Assembly (NCBI GenBank): GCA_003518755.1
Contig: DOYA01000141.1
Span: forward strand, 1 to 5,359
Source: Clostridiales bacterium
GTDB taxonomy: Bacteria > Bacillota > Clostridia > TANB77 > CAG-508
Length of the DNA: 5,359 nt
Reading direction: 5' to 3'
A program made the translations under genes and the position numbers. Positions within the stretch are counted from its first letter, which is position 1. Each line of letters starts with the position of its first letter. Positions 4,365 through 5,359 of this stretch are shown here, in pieces. Below the pieces are notes generated by a model. The model made no database searches, was not told the origin of the DNA, and was given only the letters and a program-made list of their open reading frames with translations.

Positions 4365-5359
4365 CTAACCTTTCGCATTACACAAATATCCTTTATTAAG
4401 CTCTATCGTTTTGCCTGTTATTGCAGATTCTTTTATTGCTTCTAAAATCTTTTGATTTTCTATTGCATCTTCAATATTAGAAGCATTTTTAAGTAATTCA
4501 ATTTCATTATTCTCTACAGCAGATAGTATTTGCTTTGCATAGTATATAAAAGAACCTTTAAATATCGAAATTTTATTATCTTTTTCTTCCTGTGTTACAT
4601 CATCTACTGGAATTATTTGTTCTTTTCCTTTGTCATCTAGAAAATATCCTATTAATTTGTTCTCTAAATCAAAATGTAATTCTCCTTTTTCTCCGTATAT
4701 TGAAAATTCAAATTCATTTTTACCTATAGCACTACATGTAGCAGATAGATTTACTGTTATATTATCTTGAAAACTAATACTAGAACTAAAAAATGAACAT
4801 GCTGTTACATTTTTTATTGTTCCATCATAAGATTTTCTTTTTGGAATAACAACATCCATGTTTCCTTGTACAGTTAAAACTTCTTTATCTAGCCAAAATC
4901 TTGCCAAATCAACTAAGTGGCTTCCCATTGCAAGCCTAACACCGCCACCTTCTTCATCTTCCAAACTCCATGTCCATTTCATTTCTTTATTTGAAAATCC
5001 AGTACTTTGTTGATGTATTTTAATATAATACAATCTCCCAAGTGTGCCTTGTTCGATGATTTCTTTGACTTTTTCTAAATATGGGTTAAATCTTAATTGA
5101 TGATTTATAACATTAATTTTATTACTATTTTTTATAAGTTGGTTTAGTTCGTATGCTTGGTCTATTGTAAGAGTAGCTGGTTTTTCTAAAATCATATTTT
5201 TTCCCGCTTCTATACAATATTTAGCATATTTATAATGATATTTGTTTGGTGCAGTAATACACACTAAATCTATATCTTTTAAGTCTATAAGTTCTTTGTA
5301 GTCTTTACAAGCTAACTTTATTTTGCATTCTTTGGCAAATTCTTCTGCTCTTTCTTTTG
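4365..5359 (-). CDS. Gfo/Idh/MocA-family NAD(P)-dependent oxidoreductase, 5' end missing
   Basis: About 330 residues are visible; the frame is open to the right edge, so roughly the first 30-35 residues, with the GxGxxG dinucleotide-binding loop, are outside. Numbering from the first full codon, visible hallmarks are the end of the Rossmann fold (DLVCITAPNKYHYKYA at 30-45), the EKP motif at 58-60 with the catalytic lysine K59, NHQLRFNP at 85-92, and GGGVRLAMGSHLVDLARFWL at 137-156 with H147 and D150 in the usual active-site positions. The C-terminal part is the alpha/beta substrate domain. Such enzymes oxidise or reduce sugar, inositol or amino-sugar hydroxyl groups with NAD(P); the substrate cannot be named here. 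A GTG at 5262-5264 is internal, because the homologous frame continues upstream as a typical ELIDLKDIDLVCI segment. It ends 60 bp before the YqfO-like gene. Confidence 0.9.
   Translation of the reverse strand, partial: KERAEEFAKECKIKLACKDYKELIDLKDIDLVCITAPNKYHYKYAKYCIEAGKNMILEKPATLTIDQAYELNQLIKNSNKINVINHQLRFNPYLEKVKEIIEQGTLGRLYYIKIHQQSTGFSNKEMKWTWSLEDEEGGGVRLAMGSHLVDLARFWLDKEVLTVQGNMDVVIPKRKSYDGTIKNVTACSFFSSSISFQDNITVNLSATCSAIGKNEFEFSIYGEKGELHFDLENKLIGYFLDDKGKEQIIPVDDVTQEEKDNKISIFKGSFIYYAKQILSAVENNEIELLKNASNIEDAIENQKILEAIKESAITGKTIELNKGYLCNAKG

Noticed and set aside
168..4445. Plus-strand open frames at 168-365, 1074-1295, 1666-1959, 2583-2801, 3024-3326 and 4188-4445
   Set aside because: Each lies wholly or largely opposite a convincing minus-strand gene, has a low-complexity F/S/I/L-rich translation typical of an AT-rich antisense frame, and shows no recognisable domain.
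5262..5264. GTG as the start of the oxidoreductase
   Set aside because: The same frame continues upstream to the window edge with family-like sequence (ELIDLKDIDLVCI), so the GTG is an internal valine codon.
1..5359. CRISPR arrays, tRNA or rRNA genes, insertion sequences with transposase
   Set aside because: No regularly spaced direct repeats, no cloverleaf-like sequence with the TTCGA-type T-arm in the right setting, and no transposase frame were seen on either strand.

Overview
The window is very AT-rich, and every supported gene lies on the minus strand. Short intergenic gaps, AAA/TTA/ATA-heavy codon use, a T-box leader and GGAGG-type ribosome binding sites point to a low-GC Firmicute, most likely of the Clostridia; this is inferred from style and not from a species match. 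Genes use ordinary bacterial stops (TAA, TAG), and nothing requires TGA to be read as Trp.

In transcription order (right to left): a 5'-truncated Gfo/Idh/MocA-family oxidoreductase (4365-5359); a short palindromic repeat of a kind seen in clostridia (4319-4349); a stand-alone YqfO/NIF3-insert-like small protein (3963-4304); a 443-residue HD-domain protein of unknown role (2558-3889); a tyrosine-specific T-box leader with its own promoter, antiterminator and terminator (2244-2514); a 24-codon Tyr-containing leader ORF (2150-2224); tyrosyl-tRNA synthetase tyrS, broken by one extra base just after KMSKS (965-2129), followed by a terminator (910-951); a short ORF6N-domain gene with its own promoter (546-836); and the N-terminal part of an AAA/ABC-type ATPase that leaves the window (1-427).

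The most interesting region is 2128-2514. The T-box shows an AGAGAG motif, a TAC specifier, a UGGU tRNA-acceptor-binding bulge, and mutually exclusive antiterminator and terminator helices, so it should sense uncharged tRNA-Tyr. Between its terminator and tyrS lies a small ORF with a near-perfect Shine-Dalgarno sequence. Its Tyr-Leu-Tyr codons are perfectly complementary over 11 bases to the tyrS start region. This arrangement could add translational attenuation by tyrosine starvation on top of T-box transcription attenuation. The pairing and layout are seen in the sequence; the regulatory model is inference.

Secondary points of interest are the tyrS frameshift at CTT-C-GGA (probably an assembly error or mutation, possibly recoding) and a perfect 25-bp palindrome in the ORF6N gene immediately before the protein loses similarity to its family.
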